64,000 bases of DNA, taken from assembly GCA_027491255.1 (NCBI GenBank), contig JAIXWM010000155.1, forward strand, positions 1 through 64,000, written 5' to 3'. This DNA is from Rubrivivax sp. Its GTDB lineage: Bacteria; Pseudomonadota; Gammaproteobacteria; Burkholderiales; Burkholderiaceae_C. The notes under the pieces are model-generated. The model did no database searches. It had not been told where the DNA came from and saw only the letters and a list, made by a program, of their open reading frames with translations. The translations under genes were made by a program, and so were the position numbers. This document shows, piece by piece, positions 35,881 through 44,135 of this stretch; the stretch's first letter is position 1; each line of letters starts with the position of its first letter.

Positions 35881-37209
35881 TCAGAGCGAGTCGACGATGC
35901 CGGGGTTGGGCAGCCGGGCGCCCATCGACGGCACGGTCCAGCCCTTGAGGGGTTTGCGGGCGGGGGGCGCAGTGAGGTCGACCTCGCGGCCGTCGACCCA
36001 GACCGAGGTGATGTTCTCGCTGTGGCCGAGCACGCCGATGTCTTGCGAGGGGTCGCCCCGGACACAAAGAAGATCGGCCTTCATGCCCGCTGCGATCACG
36101 CCGGTGCGTCCCTCCATCTTCAAGGCGAATGCGCCATTGCGCGTGGCGCAGGAAATGGCCTCGAGCCGGGACATGCCGAAATAGCGCACGAAGACTTCCA
36201 TCTCGCGGTGGTGCCAATGTCCGTAGGGCACCATCGAGAAGCCTGCTTCGCTGCCGCACAACAGCGGCACGCCGGCGGCGTGCAGGCGCCGCATGGAATC
36301 GGCGGAATCGGTGATCTCGCGCTCGAACAGCGAGATCAGCGCCGGGGTGGTGCCGAGCGCGGGACCATGATCGACCAGATTGGCCTGGAATGTCATGGCA
36401 GGGCAGACCGGCGTCTTGCGATCGATCACCAGATCGACCGTCTCGGGCTGCATTCCGGTGGCGTGGAAGAGCAGGTCGAAGCCGCTGAGCACGGCGCGAC
36501 GCACCGCGATGTCGCCACGGCAGTGACCCATCACCGGCACGCCCAGATCGTGCGCCACCTCGCAGATCAGTTGCAGTTCCTCCAGCGTCCAACTGCACTT
36601 TTCGCCCAGGTGTGCGTAGCGTGGCGCGACGCCGGAGACATGAACCTTGATCCAGTCGGCGCCGACCTTGATCTGCCGCCGCACCTCGGCCATGATCTCG
36701 TCGCGGCCGTTGACCACGCTGTAGTACCCCGTGATGCCCGTGTCGCGGATGAGCCCGCCCGCGGTGCCGCCCAGGCCCGGAATGAGCGCGTAGCAGCCGC
36801 TGGCGATCCGCGGGGCCTCGATCAAGCCGGCCTCCTGCGCGTCGCGCACGTCGATCATGATCTCGAACACCGAATCCGGGTCGAGGATGCCGGTGACGCC
36901 GGCGCGAAGGAGCTTGCGCGCGTTGTACAGGGCGGTGATGGCCGCCAGGCCGGGCCGGCGTTGGAAAAAGAGTTCGGAATTCGAACTCGCATCATCGAAG
37001 GACAGGTGGCAGTGAGCGTCGATGAGGCCCGGCATCAGCGTCTGGCCGGCGAGGTCGACGCGCCTTGCTCCAGGAAGCGCGCGGGCGCGTTCCTCGGCCG
37101 CGGGCCCGACCGCGGTGATGCAGTCGGCCTCCACGAGCACGGCGCTCGAGAAGGGGGCGGCGCCCGTGCCGTCGATGATGGAGGCGTTCTCGAAGAGTGT
37201 GGCTGTCAT
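35881..37209 (-). CDS. Metal-dependent amidohydrolase (imidazolonepropionase-like)
   Basis: A 442-residue amidohydrolase-superfamily protein. The ATG at 37209 has AGGAG upstream; a TTG one codon earlier is unlikely. Motifs are PGLIDAHCHLS (first metal-binding HxH), GADWIKVHVSG (where the bridging Lys usually lies), GHCRGD, and GSEAGFSMVPYGHW near the C-terminus, where the usual Asp ligand of the GTDAG box reads GSEAG. It belongs to the group annotated imidazolonepropionase or prolidase-like. It lies 17 bp upstream of hyuB, so it probably hydrolyses a cyclic amide or imide in the same path. Confidence 0.88.
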   Translation of the reverse strand: MTATLFENASIIDGTGAAPFSSAVLVEADCITAVGPAAEERARALPGARRVDLAGQTLMPGLIDAHCHLSFDDASSNSELFFQRRPGLAAITALYNARKLLRAGVTGILDPDSVFEIMIDVRDAQEAGLIEAPRIASGCYALIPGLGGTAGGLIRDTGITGYYSVVNGRDEIMAEVRRQIKVGADWIKVHVSGVAPRYAHLGEKCSWTLEELQLICEVAHDLGVPVMGHCRGDIAVRRAVLSGFDLLFHATGMQPETVDLVIDRKTPVCPAMTFQANLVDHGPALGTTPALISLFEREITDSADSMRRLHAAGVPLLCGSEAGFSMVPYGHWHHREMEVFVRYFGMSRLEAISCATRNGAFALKMEGRTGVIAAGMKADLLCVRGDPSQDIGVLGHSENITSVWVDGREVDLTAPPARKPLKGWTVPSMGARLPNPGIVDSL

Positions 37210-37242
37210 CAATGGGCTCCTGGGGTGCGTGGTTTGGGGCTC

Positions 37243-38259
37243 CTACGTGGCACGCAGGAGGCGGCGGGCGTTGTCTGCCAGCCGCGCCTGCTCGGCGGCC
37301 GATATTCCGTGATCCCCGGTGTCGTCGGGCTCGTCCCAGCCCGCGAAGTTGGTGCCGTAGACGAGGTGATCCGTGCCCACGGCGCGCGCGAGCAGTTCCA
37401 GGATCTGAGGGTGATCGATGTGCGTGTCGAACCACAGACGCGCAAGCCTTTCCTCGAACGCACCGTCGGCCCGAAGACTCGCGGGCGACCAGGGGCGCTT
37501 GCGCGCGGCGCGCGCCATGCGGCCCATCAGCAGCGCGGTGTTGCCGCCCCCGTGGCTGATGCAAAGGTCGAGCTTGGGATGGCGGTCCAGGACGCCGCCG
37601 AAGATGAGCGTGGCCACGGCCAGCGTCTCCTGCGCGGCATACCCGGCCACGATGTCGAGGTCGAAGCGGCGCAGCGCCGAGTCCCCGGGGGGGCCGTCGA
37701 TGCCCGCGGACCCGGGGTGGATGTAGATCGGCACATCAAGTTCCACCGCCTTCGCATAGACCACATCCATGCGCGGGTCGTCCAGGGCCAGCACGGAGTC
37801 GGTGCCGATGGCAGCCCCGCGCAGCCCCAGTTCCCTGACCGCGCGCTCGAGTTCCTCGGCCGCCTGCACAGGGTCCTGGATGGGCAGTGCCGCCCAGCCA
37901 GCCAGGCGGTGCGGATGAGGCGCGATGGCTGCGGCCATCGCGTCGTTGTGGACGCGGCAGAAGCGCGCGGCGTCAGCAGCCGGGATGAAGTGGAAGTAGG
38001 TCAGCGGATTCGGCGACACGACCTGGAAATCGATGCCGTGATCCTGCATGCGGCGCAGCCGCAGGTCGACGTCCATGAACGGCCCGCCCGCATAGCGCAC
38101 GCCGCGCAGGCGGTAGGTGGTGCCGATCTGGAAATAGGGCGTTCCATCGGCGTCCTGGCCCAGCCAGGGGCCGAAGTCACCCGCCGCGCCCATCGTCGCG
38201 GCGAGCACGAGGTGGGCATGCACGTCGATGACGCGCGCGTTCTTCAGTCCGGGTTCCAA
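37243..38259 (-). CDS. Amidohydrolase-2 family protein (ACMSD/gamma-resorcylate decarboxylase-like)
   Basis: A 338-residue TIM-barrel protein of the aminocarboxymuconate-semialdehyde decarboxylase-related group. The start is TTG at 38259 after GAGGAG. IDVHAHL (metal HxH), DVPIYIHPGS and CISHGGG supply metal-binding histidines. The position of the final metal-binding Asp (usually GxDxP) reads YGTNFAGWD, with Asn. Members decarboxylate aromatic or muconate-type acids or hydrolyse lactones. It is the first gene of the operon that includes hyuAB. Confidence 0.87.
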   Translation of the reverse strand: MEPGLKNARVIDVHAHLVLAATMGAAGDFGPWLGQDADGTPYFQIGTTYRLRGVRYAGGPFMDVDLRLRRMQDHGIDFQVVSPNPLTYFHFIPAADAARFCRVHNDAMAAAIAPHPHRLAGWAALPIQDPVQAAEELERAVRELGLRGAAIGTDSVLALDDPRMDVVYAKAVELDVPIYIHPGSAGIDGPPGDSALRRFDLDIVAGYAAQETLAVATLIFGGVLDRHPKLDLCISHGGGNTALLMGRMARAARKRPWSPASLRADGAFEERLARLWFDTHIDHPQILELLARAVGTDHLVYGTNFAGWDEPDDTGDHGISAAEQARLADNARRLLRAT

Positions 38260-38345
38260 GGCTCCTCCTCACGCCCGTTTGGGCTTCTTCGCGTGGTGAT
38301 GCGGTTGCCACCGTGGATACAGTGGCCACTCTTCGATTCAGGATA

Positions 38346-38359
38346 CTTAGAAATTTAAG
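38346..38359 (-). promoter_or_regulatory. Candidate operator overlapping the -10 box
   Basis: CTTA (38346-38349) and TAAG (38356-38359) form an inverted repeat around the AT-rich centre GAAATT, overlapping the -10 of the promoter for the amidohydrolase-hyuBA operon. An operator for a dimeric repressor is possible; no matching regulator is identified. Confidence 0.35.
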
Positions 38360-38380
38360 CTGGGCCCCATGCCCTGTCAA
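38352..38380 (-). promoter_or_regulatory. Sigma70-like promoter for amidohydrolase-hyuBA operon
   Basis: Read on the minus strand, a perfect TTGACA (38380-38375) is followed by a 17-bp spacer and TAAATT (38357-38352; 4 of 6 matches). It lies about 93 bp upstream of the TTG start of the first gene. This is the best sigma70 promoter I find in the window. Confidence 0.55.
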
Positions 38381-38440
38381 TCTCGGGTCTTGTGGCCGCA
38401 CGGGCGCGGCTTGCTCCGTCCCCGGCCGCTTGCCGCGCGC

Positions 38441-39628
38441 TCATGCTGCGTCACGGTCGACGGGGATGGCGGCGGCTGCGGTGGCGACCCGCATCACCCG
38501 TACCTTGCGAAGACCGGCCAGGTCGGCGCATCCGGTCTGCGCCATCACGCTGTCGAGTTCGGCGGCCAGCAGGTCGGCGGCCAGCTTCGCGCCTTCCCGC
38601 GGTCTCATTGCAGAGGTCGCGTACAACCAGCTGCGGCCGGCGAAGACGAGGTCGGCGCCGAGGCTCAAGGCCTTGGCCGCGTCCTCTCCGGAGCGCACGC
38701 CGCTGTCCAGGAACAGCGGGTAGTCCGGCCCCAGGCGAGCGCGGAACTCGCCGATGACGTCGAGCGGGCTGACCACCGACCCGAGCTGGCGCGCGCCATG
38801 GTTGGACAACTGGATCGCGTCCACCCCGGCCGCGCGCAAGGCCGGGGCGATGTCGGGGTCGAGCACGCCCTTGACGACGAGCCGGTGCGGCCAGGCCTCT
38901 CGCACCTTCTCCAGCGTCGTCCAAGACAGCTCCGCCCGCGTCATCGATGCGATCAAGGACTGGGGCGAGGACCAGGCAGCCGTCTCGCCCGGGGGCGGCT
39001 CCAGGTTGACCATGCGCGGCAGTCCGGCGCGCCACATGCGCCAGCACCATGAGGGACGCGTCACGTAGGCGGCCAAGGCTCGGGGATGGTGCCAGGGCCA
39101 TTGACCGAAGCGGTTGCGGCGGTCGCGCAGACGACGCCCTGGATGGGCTGCATCGACCGTGAGCACCAGGTGCCGCACCCCGCAAGCGCGCGCTCGGTCG
39201 ATCAGGCGGCGGGTGTGCGAGAAGTCCTCCACCGGGTAGATCTGGAACCAGGCGAACTCGCCGCACCACTGCACGCACTGCTCGATGCGGGTGCTGGCGG
39301 CGGTCGACAGCACGTAGGGCAGACGGCGCTCGAAGGCCATCCGCATCAAGGCCTCGTCGGTGCCCGGGCTCGCGAGCTCACCCAGGCCCATGGCGCTGAC
39401 GCCGATCGGCAAGTCGTAGGCCTGCCCGAGGACTTCCGTCCTCGGGCTTCGGCGCACGCAGTCCTGGAACGAGCGAGGGACCCACCGCAGCGACGCGAAG
39501 GCCTGGGCGTTGGCGCGCAGCGCGAACTCCTCGCCGGCGCCGCCAGAGATGAAGTCGTAGATCGGGCGCGGCAGGCGCCGCCGCGCCAGGCCCTCGAGGG
39601 ATGGGGTCGACAACGGCTTGGCAGACAT
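38441..39628 (-). CDS. FMN-dependent alpha-hydroxy acid dehydrogenase/oxidase
   Basis: A 395-residue FMN TIM-barrel enzyme of the L-lactate dehydrogenase/mandelate dehydrogenase/glycolate oxidase family. The N-terminal RRLPRPIYDFISGGAGEE, the active-site His in LSNHGARQLGS (usually SNHGGRQL) and the FMN-phosphate region DSGVRSGEDAAKALSLGAD are clear. It oxidises a 2-hydroxy acid to the 2-oxo acid. It lies 5 bp downstream of the Rieske oxygenase gene, so a mandelate-like or hydroxyacyl product of that oxygenase is a likely substrate. Confidence 0.92.
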   Translation of the reverse strand: MSAKPLSTPSLEGLARRRLPRPIYDFISGGAGEEFALRANAQAFASLRWVPRSFQDCVRRSPRTEVLGQAYDLPIGVSAMGLGELASPGTDEALMRMAFERRLPYVLSTAASTRIEQCVQWCGEFAWFQIYPVEDFSHTRRLIDRARACGVRHLVLTVDAAHPGRRLRDRRNRFGQWPWHHPRALAAYVTRPSWCWRMWRAGLPRMVNLEPPPGETAAWSSPQSLIASMTRAELSWTTLEKVREAWPHRLVVKGVLDPDIAPALRAAGVDAIQLSNHGARQLGSVVSPLDVIGEFRARLGPDYPLFLDSGVRSGEDAAKALSLGADLVFAGRSWLYATSAMRPREGAKLAADLLAAELDSVMAQTGCADLAGLRKVRVMRVATAAAAIPVDRDAA

Positions 39629-39633
39629 CGGCG

Positions 39634-40806
39634 TCAGCGCGCAGTGTCTGCGGCGCGTGCCTCGCCGGCGAACCGCGCCACCATCCGGTGGAAGTGCTGC
39701 ACCGCCGGCTCGTTGCGCCCGATCGTGAACGCCTGGTTGGCGCCGCTGTGGATGGCCGATTGCACGCCGGCGCCGATGACGTAGTCCTCGTCACGCACCG
39801 CTTTAAGCCCGATCTGGCTGAAGGCTTCGGTAGCGGCCTTCTCTTCGTCGGTCTGCGGCACCCGCGCCGACAGCACGGACTGGCGGGTGACGGTGGTTTC
39901 TGGTGTCGGCCCCGGGAAGACCTGACTGACCAGGCAATGGTCGCCCAGCACGCCCGAGACCGCCAGGTTCGGGAATCCCAGGTGGATGCGCCGAATGTGC
40001 ACGTCGGGCTGCCAGCTCTCGGTCGGCTGGTCCATCAGTTCCGGCAGGGAGCGGCGTCCGAACACGATGCGCTGGTGGGGGCCGTAGGTGTCATGCAGCG
40101 TCAGGTTGCCGATCGTGAACTTGCCCACGGTGTTCGGGTGCACGGTGTTGTGGTGGTAGGACTCCAGATACCCTTCCCATGCGATCTTCCAGCCGGGACC
40201 GGGAATGTCCCGCTGCTCATAGAGGTGCCAGTGCCCCAGGCGCAGGCTCTCCAGCGGCTCGGCGAATTCCCCCAGCCACTCGTCGATGTCGAAGGTGACC
40301 CCGGGGGTCAGGGCCGCCCAGACCAGGCCGGCGCGCTCCTCGCACGCGAGTTCGGTCATCGAGTGCGTCTCGGCGCTGACCTCGCCGAAGGTGCTGGCAC
40401 CGTACAGGCCCGTCAGGCGCCCGCGCAGGTCGTACTGCCAGGCGTGGTAGGGGCAGACGAAGCGCTCGAGCGTGCCACGGCCATCGCGGCAGAGCAGGGC
40501 GCCGCGGTGGCGGCAGGCGTTGAGGAAAGCGCGCACATGGCCGTCTTCGTCGCGCACCAGTACGATCGGCAGACCCATCACCGTCATCGCGCGGTAGGTC
40601 TTGGGCGCTGGCAACTCGATGCTCATGGCCAGGGCCAGCGGCAGGCGCATGAACAGCGCCTGGACCTCATGGTGGAAGCGCGCCGGGTCGGTGTAGGCAG
40701 AGATCGGCTGACTCAGCGTGTCAGGCGCCTGGTCCGTGGTCTTGTTGCGGTAATGCTCCAAGGCACGCCTGACCAGTCTCATGGCCTCGGGGTCTTGCGT
40801 CGGCAT
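39634..40806 (-). CDS. Rieske non-heme iron oxygenase, alpha subunit
   Basis: A 390-residue ring-hydroxylating or demethylating oxygenase large subunit. The [2Fe-2S] ligands are Cys98-x-His100 and Cys118-x2-His121 (NACRHRG, CPYHAWQYD). The mononuclear iron site follows in EGYLESYHHNTVH (His218, His223 likely). AAAGGAGGA precedes the ATG. A SnoaL-like gene 15 bp upstream may encode its small subunit or a partner. No ferredoxin/reductase gene is adjacent, so electrons must come from elsewhere in the genome. Confidence 0.92.
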   Translation of the reverse strand: MPTQDPEAMRLVRRALEHYRNKTTDQAPDTLSQPISAYTDPARFHHEVQALFMRLPLALAMSIELPAPKTYRAMTVMGLPIVLVRDEDGHVRAFLNACRHRGALLCRDGRGTLERFVCPYHAWQYDLRGRLTGLYGASTFGEVSAETHSMTELACEERAGLVWAALTPGVTFDIDEWLGEFAEPLESLRLGHWHLYEQRDIPGPGWKIAWEGYLESYHHNTVHPNTVGKFTIGNLTLHDTYGPHQRIVFGRRSLPELMDQPTESWQPDVHIRRIHLGFPNLAVSGVLGDHCLVSQVFPGPTPETTVTRQSVLSARVPQTDEEKAATEAFSQIGLKAVRDEDYVIGAGVQSAIHSGANQAFTIGRNEPAVQHFHRMVARFAGEARAADTAR

Positions 40807-40821
40807 GGGTTCCTCCTTTGG

Positions 40822-41388
40822 TCACTTGGCCGAACCGTGTTCGCGCACGAAATCCTGCCATGCCTGCAGGCCTTCCGGGAAGTCTCCAGGCAGCTTGCGC
40901 CCGCCCATCGTCACCCTGATGGGGCCCGTCAAGCATTGTGCGTAGTCCTTGGCCGGCACGTAGTAGAGGAAGTTCAGGACACGCTTGGAGAAAACCCAGC
41001 GACCCTGGTGACGCACGTAGTCGTCCTTGTAGCGCATGGCCGAGACGCTGGTCTCGTTGTCAGGGCAGGTCTCGGCATGGCTGAGCACCGTGCCGCTGGC
41101 GCGGTCCGGGTTCGTTGTGTCGAAGCACAGGAAGTGGTCGTGCGTCCAGTGGTAGCCCGGCCCGCGGATCTTGAACAGGCGGATGAACAGCGCCATGATC
41201 TCCTCGATGCCACGCGCCTTCAACAGGCCGCTCGGCGAGTCGAGTTCGGCGTCGGGAGCGAACAGCGAGCGCAGGCGCGGCAGGTCGTGCTCATCGCAGG
41301 CGACGGCGTAGGCGCTGACCAACTCGGAGATCTCGAAGCGGTGTTCGAGTTGCTCCACGCGTCGGTGCAGGTCTTCGAGGGTGGCCAT
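40822..41388 (-). CDS. SnoaL-like protein, possible small subunit of the Rieske oxygenase
   Basis: A 188-residue SnoaL-like protein. The ATG at 41388 has AAGGAGAAATCAC before it; the frame is open to 41469. The N-terminus LEDLHRRVEQLEHRFEIS looks like a short coiled coil, followed by the usual LRSLFAPDAE and MRYKDDYVRHQGRW strands. Small subunits of ring-hydroxylating dioxygenases share this fold, and its position directly upstream of the alpha subunit fits that. It may instead be an independent cyclase/dehydratase. Confidence 0.75.
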   Translation of the reverse strand: MATLEDLHRRVEQLEHRFEISELVSAYAVACDEHDLPRLRSLFAPDAELDSPSGLLKARGIEEIMALFIRLFKIRGPGYHWTHDHFLCFDTTNPDRASGTVLSHAETCPDNETSVSAMRYKDDYVRHQGRWVFSKRVLNFLYYVPAKDYAQCLTGPIRVTMGGRKLPGDFPEGLQAWQDFVREHGSAK

Positions 41389-41461
41389 GTGATTTCTCCT
41401 TAGGTGGGGGTCAGGTCGGGACGTGAAGCGGCCACGGGCCGCGGTGCTCGGACATAAACTG

Positions 41462-41481
41462 CCACGCATTCACAGGCGTGG
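41462..41481 (+). promoter_or_regulatory. Inverted repeat upstream of tandem-half protein gene
   Basis: CCACGC (41462-41467) and GCGTGG (41476-41481) are perfect complements around 8 nt, in the 109-bp divergent spacer and ending 16 bp before the ATG at 41498. An AT-richer CATAAA just upstream (about 41450) could be a -10. It could be an operator or a leader hairpin affecting translation. Confidence 0.4.
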
Positions 41482-41497
41482 TGGGGAGTGAGTACGA

Positions 41498-42337
41498 ATG
41501 GAAGACTTCTTGCAGCACATCATGGTGACGGCCGCGAACGGAAACATCGTCGCCATCGACAGTGCCGCCGACGTATTGCCGCACAACCGCGGGCGCGACG
41601 TCCTCGTCACCGCGTCCTACCTGGGGGTGTTGCCGGCACGGTTGCTGGCTGACCATCTGCCACGCGCGGCCATCGGCTTCGACGGTGGGGTAGGACCGCA
41701 GGGATGGAACATCGCAGGATTGTGGTACCTGGAGGCGCTGAACGTGCCCGCGGCCACCGTCGACGTGGCGGGCGTCATCCTCGGCGACGGCATCGATGTG
41801 TACCACCACGGGCGCATCAGCTTCCTGAACCGTCCGGCGGCCGACTGCGGAGTCACGGTCGGCATGCCGGCACACGAGGCCGCGAGGCGCATGCTGGAGC
41901 GCGAGCCTGGGCGGCCTTCGGCCTACCAGGTCACGAACCGGCGCGTGATGGCCGACGACGGGAAGGGGCACCAGGTGGTCGTGCTGGATTCCATCGTCTT
42001 CGGCACCGAGGCCGACCGGCGCAACGTGCTCGTCACGGCGGGGCACACCGGCCGCAGCGGGGCGCGCCACATCCTGAAGGTGCAGCCCTTCGGCTTCGTG
42101 TGCTCCGATGGCGGCCGGGGCCGCGAGGACTCGGGCATGGCGGGACTGGAGATCACCGCCGAGCACGGCATCCCCGGCGCCACCGTGGACGCGCGCTTCG
42201 CGCGCATGGGCGACGGCATGAGCACCTACCTGGACGGTGTCATCACCGCAGCCAACACCCTTGCCCGCGACCTGGGCGTGCGCGAGGGCATGCCTGCTGC
42301 CGAGGCGGCTGCGGCCCTTCTGAGGCGCCGCGCCTGA
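41498..42337 (+). CDS. Protein of unknown function with two homologous halves (copy 1)
   Basis: A 279-residue protein I do not recognise. It consists of two halves that align with an offset of about 142 residues: residues ~17-133 and ~159-275. Shared elements in each half are a DS pair (21-22; 164-165), VLVTA (35-39; 177-181), a DGG (62-64; 204-206), P-x-ATVD (84-89; 226-231), LGDG/MGDG (95-98; 237-240) and GMPAxEAA (122-129; 264-271). No signal peptide or membrane segment is seen. A paralogue lies at 52071-52907. It is divergent from the Rieske oxygenase operon and convergent with an amidohydrolase-SDR-crotonase run. Conserved Asp-Gly turns could bind metal or phosphate, but this is speculation. 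Confidence 0.85.
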   Translation: MEDFLQHIMVTAANGNIVAIDSAADVLPHNRGRDVLVTASYLGVLPARLLADHLPRAAIGFDGGVGPQGWNIAGLWYLEALNVPAATVDVAGVILGDGIDVYHHGRISFLNRPAADCGVTVGMPAHEAARRMLEREPGRPSAYQVTNRRVMADDGKGHQVVVLDSIVFGTEADRRNVLVTAGHTGRSGARHILKVQPFGFVCSDGGRGREDSGMAGLEITAEHGIPGATVDARFARMGDGMSTYLDGVITAANTLARDLGVREGMPAAEAAAALLRRRA

Positions 42338-42395
42338 GAACGCGCGGGACACGCTGCGCCACTCCTGTGTGGTGCGCGGCGCGACGGCCGGGGTC

Positions 42396-43388
42396 TCAAT
42401 GCAGGCGATAGACATCACTGGCGGTTCCACCCAGAAGTTGCCTTCGTTCCTCGGCGGACAGGCCCGAGCACAAGCGCTTGAACGCATTCCACAGCGTGAC
42501 CTGCGCACAGCCGCTGCGGTCGACCGGGAAGTTGCTCTCAAACATCATCCGCCCGGGCCCGAAGACGTCCAGCGCGATTTCGAAGTACGGCCGCCAGGCC
42601 GCCGCCAGCGTTTGCGAGTCTGGCGGTTCAGGCCACCGGTGCCAGCCGAAGCCCGCCAGCGGCATGGCGAGACCGCCGAATTTCAGATGAACACGCGGCC
42701 TGTCTGCGAACAGCCGCAAGCCCTGAGCCCACTCGGCCAGGACCTCGTCACGGCGGCCCGCGTAGGCTCCCAATCCGATCGGGCCGCCGCAGTGGTCCAG
42801 CACGATCAACGCGTCCGGCTGTTGCCGCAGCCAGCGTTCCACCGCGGGCAGTTGGTGGAAATAGACCCACAGGTCCAGCGCGAGCCCGGTTCCTGCCGCC
42901 GCGTCGAGGCCGTGCGAGGTCAGGTCGCGCTCGAAGATGTCGGGCGCACTCGGGTAGTGGCTGCGGATCGCGCCCGAGGCGTCCCAGGCGGCGCAGAAGC
43001 GCCAGCCCTTGACCCAGGAGCCACCGGCTTGCAGGTGCTGCGCCAGCACTTCCTGCACCCGTGCGCCCAGGGCCAGATCGGCGCGCGCGAGGAGGCCGCG
43101 GCACACGGCCGCAGCGCCGAGTGCGCCGGCGCGCTCGAGCGTTTCCGCGACCCAGCGGGTCTCGCCGACGCAGCGCAACGCCTCGGGCCCCTGCTCGAGG
43201 TAGTGGTTCTGGCACTCCACGTACAGGCTGGCGCTGACAGGATGCCCCGCTGCGGCCTCGGCCTCGTAAGCGGCCAGGTCGTAGCACTCGCCACCGCGGT
43301 CCCAGAGGTGGTGGTGCGGATCGACCACCGCCCCATGCGGATCGATGACCTCCTCGGCCCGTGCGGCGACACGCGGCTTCACGCTCAC
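42396..43388 (-). CDS. Amidohydrolase-2 family protein (lactonase-like)
   Basis: A 330-residue TIM-barrel hydrolase of the amidohydrolase-2 group, close to proteins annotated as lactonases. VVDPHHHLWD (metal-binding histidines), VKGWRFCAAWD, IVLDHCGGPIG and MMFESNFPVD are visible. As in the protein at 37243, Asn stands where characterised relatives have a metal-binding Asp. The GTG start at 43388 overlaps the SDR stop by 4 bp. It is last in a minus-strand run SDR-crotonase-livF relic. Confidence 0.85.
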   Translation of the reverse strand: MSVKPRVAARAEEVIDPHGAVVDPHHHLWDRGGECYDLAAYEAEAAAGHPVSASLYVECQNHYLEQGPEALRCVGETRWVAETLERAGALGAAAVCRGLLARADLALGARVQEVLAQHLQAGGSWVKGWRFCAAWDASGAIRSHYPSAPDIFERDLTSHGLDAAAGTGLALDLWVYFHQLPAVERWLRQQPDALIVLDHCGGPIGLGAYAGRRDEVLAEWAQGLRLFADRPRVHLKFGGLAMPLAGFGWHRWPEPPDSQTLAAAWRPYFEIALDVFGPGRMMFESNFPVDRSGCAQVTLWNAFKRLCSGLSAEERRQLLGGTASDVYRLH

Positions 43389-44134
43389 AGGGTGCGGCCT
43401 CCATCGACGCGCAGCGTCTGCCCCTGGATGTAGGACGCCAGTGGAGAGGCCAGGAAGAGGCAGGCGCCGGCCATGTCCTGCACGGTTCCCAGGCGACCCA
43501 CAGGGATGCCCTTCAGACGCTGCGCCAGCCGTTCAGGGTGGGCCACGGTCACCTGCGTGAGCTTGGTCTCGACCAGCCCGGGGGCCACGCCGTTGACGCG
43601 CACACCGTCGCGTGCCCAGGCCTGACCCAAGGTGCTCGTGAGATGGATGGCCCCCGCCTTCGATGCCGCGTAGGCGGGGTTTCCCTGCGTCGCGCGCACG
43701 CCGCCGACCGACGACACGGTGATCAGCGTGCCCCTCCTTGCAACGAGGCTGGGCTTGAAGTGCGCCGCGCACAGCATCAGGCTGTTGAGGTTGAGGTCGA
43801 CCACGCTGCGGAAGGTCTCGTACTCGAATTCCTTCTGCCCATAGGCCACCGTGCCCTGGCAAAGCACCAACACGTCCAGGGCCGGCGGTGGAGGATCCCG
43901 GCGCACCTGTTCTGGACGGGTGACGTCGACCTGCCGGTAGCGCAGACCCGTCAAGTCCGAGCCCGGTTCGCCCGCGTAGTCCTGCGCTCCTGGACGCGTT
44001 CCCCAGACTTCGACCTCGGCGCCCTGGTCGAGGAAGGCGCGCGCGATACCGTTGCCGATGCCACTGCTGCCCCCGACCACCAGCACGCGCAGGCCGGTGA
44101 AGTCGAGAGCCTGAGTCCAGACCGTCGCAGCCAT
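43385..44134 (-). CDS. Short-chain dehydrogenase/reductase (SDR)
   Basis: A 249-residue SDR with VVGGSSGIGNG, LCQGTVAYG in the NNAG position, Ser in VSSVGG and YAASKAG. The N-terminus carries about 13 extra residues. It is coupled to the amidohydrolase gene by GTGA and sits 1 bp from the crotonase stop, so the three are co-transcribed. It is probably the hydroxyacyl or alcohol dehydrogenase of this set. Confidence 0.9.
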   Translation of the reverse strand: MAATVWTQALDFTGLRVLVVGGSSGIGNGIARAFLDQGAEVEVWGTRPGAQDYAGEPGSDLTGLRYRQVDVTRPEQVRRDPPPPALDVLVLCQGTVAYGQKEFEYETFRSVVDLNLNSLMLCAAHFKPSLVARRGTLITVSSVGGVRATQGNPAYAASKAGAIHLTSTLGQAWARDGVRVNGVAPGLVETKLTQVTVAHPERLAQRLKGIPVGRLGTVQDMAGACLFLASPLASYIQGQTLRVDGGRTL

Positions 44135-44135
44135 G

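Noticed and set aside
36022..38358. 778-codon plus-strand ORF opposite the amidohydrolase genes
   Set aside because: Both minus-strand amidohydrolases have metal-binding motifs; the plus frame is a compositional shadow.
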